In this document: one piece after another, positions 61,770 to 64,000 of the stretch
Layout of the letters: every line of letters begins with the position of its first letter
How positions within the stretch are numbered: position 1 is the stretch's first letter
Origin: Tetragonia tetragonoides
Taxonomy: Eukaryota; Streptophyta; Magnoliopsida; Caryophyllales; Aizoaceae
Assembly (NCBI GenBank): GCA_038025085.1
Contig: CM076148.1
Coordinates: 39,734,871 to 39,798,870 of the forward strand
DNA: 64,000 bases
Direction: 5' to 3'
The notes under the pieces: model-generated
Told to the model about the DNA's origin: nothing
Database searches by the model: none
What the model saw: only the letters and a program-made list of their open reading frames with translations
Made by a program: the position numbers and the translations under genes

Positions 61770-64000
61770 TAGTAAAGTTGAACTTATTATAAACTGAACT
61801 GAATTTAATATTACTAAATTGAATACTGTTGAAATCATTTGGACACAAGTCACACAAATGAATTGGATTAAATACAACGTCATATGTGAGACAAAAAAGT
61901 ATGTTTTAAACTCAGCACCACTGAACTGAACTGAAAATCACTTAACAGAATTTGAAATAACTTAATTGACACCTAAACTAAATTGAATTGACCATATGGG
62001 TTCTAACAAACACGCCCTTATTCTTGTAGTTTGTCAAGTGATGGATTATATATATATTTTTTTTGAAAGGTTCAAGTGATGGATTTTGAAAAGGAAATTG
62101 GTGCGAAGGTGTGATTAATTTCGATACTCTTGTATTTTATGATATTTATTAGTCTTGTAATTCATATGCAAGAAGGTGCGATTAATTTTAAAAAGGGCTC
62201 ACCACAACAAGAAGTCATAATCCACTATATATCACTATGCATGGATTCTCAATAATGATTCTAACTTTTGATTTTGTGACTATAACCTCTTTTTTTTTTA
62301 GAATAATTTTGTGACTATAACTCGTGTTAATTTAGTTAAGGTATGTTTAGTTCAACTCATCTCAGTAGTACTGAGCTTCGAAATACATTATTTTGTTTCA
62401 CATATCAAATTATGTTTAGTTCAATTCAGTGATATCCAATTCAGTTCATCTCAGCTCAATGATATTAAATTTACTTTAGTTCGTTCAACTCAGCTCAATA
62501 ATGTTAGTTTTACTTCACTTCAAACTTAAAAAACGCACAATTTGTCCCTAGTAACAGTATTGTAGGCTGTGCGTTGGCAGCCATGGCAGGGGAGGGATAT
62601 ATATTACCTTATATATGGATGGGATTTGCTTACGGCTTTCATACTTTTTGAGTTTTGACCCTATGAATGTGAAGTGACAATCATGACCTTCCTGTTCTTC
62701 AGCCGACCTTTTTAAAGCTAGTTTTTACACATTTCGCCACCTGCTAGTCTTCGCTGGCTTCTATCTAATTCAAGATTTTCTCAACAAAACTACAAAACGG
62801 GTTAAGGAAGGCAATTAAAGACCAAATGGCCTTTGTGAAAACCTTCCAAAACAACGGTCAATTATAATACGAGTAACAAGATGATACTTCCAACGAGGCT
62901 TGTTTTCCTAGGGCAAACTTATTAAAGAATTGATCTACCTCTTTTAAGTACCATGAATGAGTTGTATGAATTTTTCACCGAAAGAGAGTTAGCTTGACGT
63001 TTTTGTATTACACAAAAAACTCGTATAAAACGGACTTAATATAAAGTTTGGGTGTGGTCTAATAAAAGCAAAATTCACTTAAATAACCTAAGAAAATTTT
63101 AAGAGTCACTCAGATGGACTATCAAAATCTTGAAACCTTAACTATGTACAAGGACCATACAAAGCTTGCGCTGTTATTTCTTTATTGATACTCGAGCATT
63201 AATTAGTTTTATGACCACCAATATTGACCCAATGGTACACGTGCAACATTGTTACATGCTTATAGATATCTTTTTTGTGCGATCAAATATTAATTTATGG
63301 ACATTAAAATGTATACACACGATTTCCTCCATTATATAAAAGCATGTACTTAAATAAAGGGCAGGGGGAGGGGGAATAACATTAACAAAAAATAAATCAT
63401 ATTTTTCAATTTGATAAGCATTAACAAAAAAAAAAGGATAATAAGATATATTAAATAATAATTGTTGTTAGGATCAACAATGCACTTGGGTGACCTAATA
63501 AAACACTCACAATAAAATTTACAAAGGAATTAAGCTACAAAAGCACACATGCAATAGATGTGGCAAACCCAAATCAGGCAAAACCAGGGGCGTACTAGGA
63601 AGTAGGAACTCTTAGGGTTCACTTATGTTCTATTATGTGGAGTTTAGTTCACTTTAGTTCGTTCCGTTCTAATTTACTTTGTCTCTTTTATATTACTATT
63701 TAACTCAATGGAGAATAGTGAAAGAGAACACACTCTCGCTAAGGGTGCATTTAGATTTTATCCGATCAGTTCGGTTCAATTTAGTATCACTTTATAGGTT
63801 CTTAGTTCATAGGTTTTTAGTTTAGTTCAATGATTTTTAGTTCAGTTTAGTGGTGTTCGGTTTAAATACATAAATTTGTCTCACCTATCAAGTTGTATAA
63901 AGATCAGTTAGTTTAATGATGTTCAATTTATTTTAGCAATGTTGAATTCAATTCAGTTCAACCCTAAAGAGCGTGTAAAAATGCGGAAAATATGGATTTT
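61770..64000. repeat. Cluster of AACTGAA/TTCAGTT-type Tourist-like repeats
   Basis: Three blocks built from variants of TTCAATTCAGTT: about 61770-62010 (right end AACAAACACGCCC followed by TTA), about 62336-62536 (left GGTATGTTTAGTTCAAC, right AACTTAAAAAACGCAC) and about 63743 to beyond 63970 (left GGGTGCATTTAGATTTT, right AACCCTAAAGAGCG). Similar material is at 16.9-18.0 kb. No gene seen in 62.5-63.7 kb. Confidence 0.55.

Overview
The window is nuclear DNA of a flowering plant, most likely a eudicot. It is AT-rich, its genes have GT-AG introns, and the recognisable proteins are plant families: a PRAF-type BRX protein, a GCD1-like mitochondrial protein, 40S ribosomal protein S9 and a SKIP11-type F-box/kelch protein. 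A tRNA-derived SINE family resembles those described from Amaranthaceae, but that placement is a weak inference.

Layout. 1-10.6 kb is gene-dense on the plus strand: the last two coding exons of a PRAF-like gene (978-2502), a three-exon GCD1-like gene (4353-7381) and three-exon RPS9 (8386-10575). A tRNA-Thr(UGU) gene lies at 12527-12598. From 12.1 to 23 kb there is mostly transposon debris: a truncated LINE, SINEs, a Stowaway-like MITE and hAT-like MITEs, some nested. A small intronless gene for an acidic, probably nuclear protein is at 23353-23844 on the minus strand. From 24.6 to 56 kb I see no host gene. This stretch holds Tourist/Harbinger-like elements with TTA duplications, a Helitron, a second truncated LINE, a (TAA)n array of about 92 units, a full-length but decayed 7.3-kb LINE (40846-48177), a Mutator-like element with TIRs of about 200 bp, and another hAT-like MITE. 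An intact F-box/kelch gene is at 58930-60279 (minus), with an intron-containing leader and a promoter near 61.2 kb. The last 2.4 kb is again repeat-like.

The host genes do not form a pathway; they are unrelated housekeeping or signalling genes separated by repeats. The window is most useful as a record of insertions. At least fifteen can be delimited by their target-site duplications, and two different hAT MITEs sit in the same short motif of two copies of one Tourist-like family. I found no clear new biological system. The least explained item is the 3-kb region upstream of the LINE endonuclease, which stays nearly open for 2 kb but shows no ORF1 domain I recognise.
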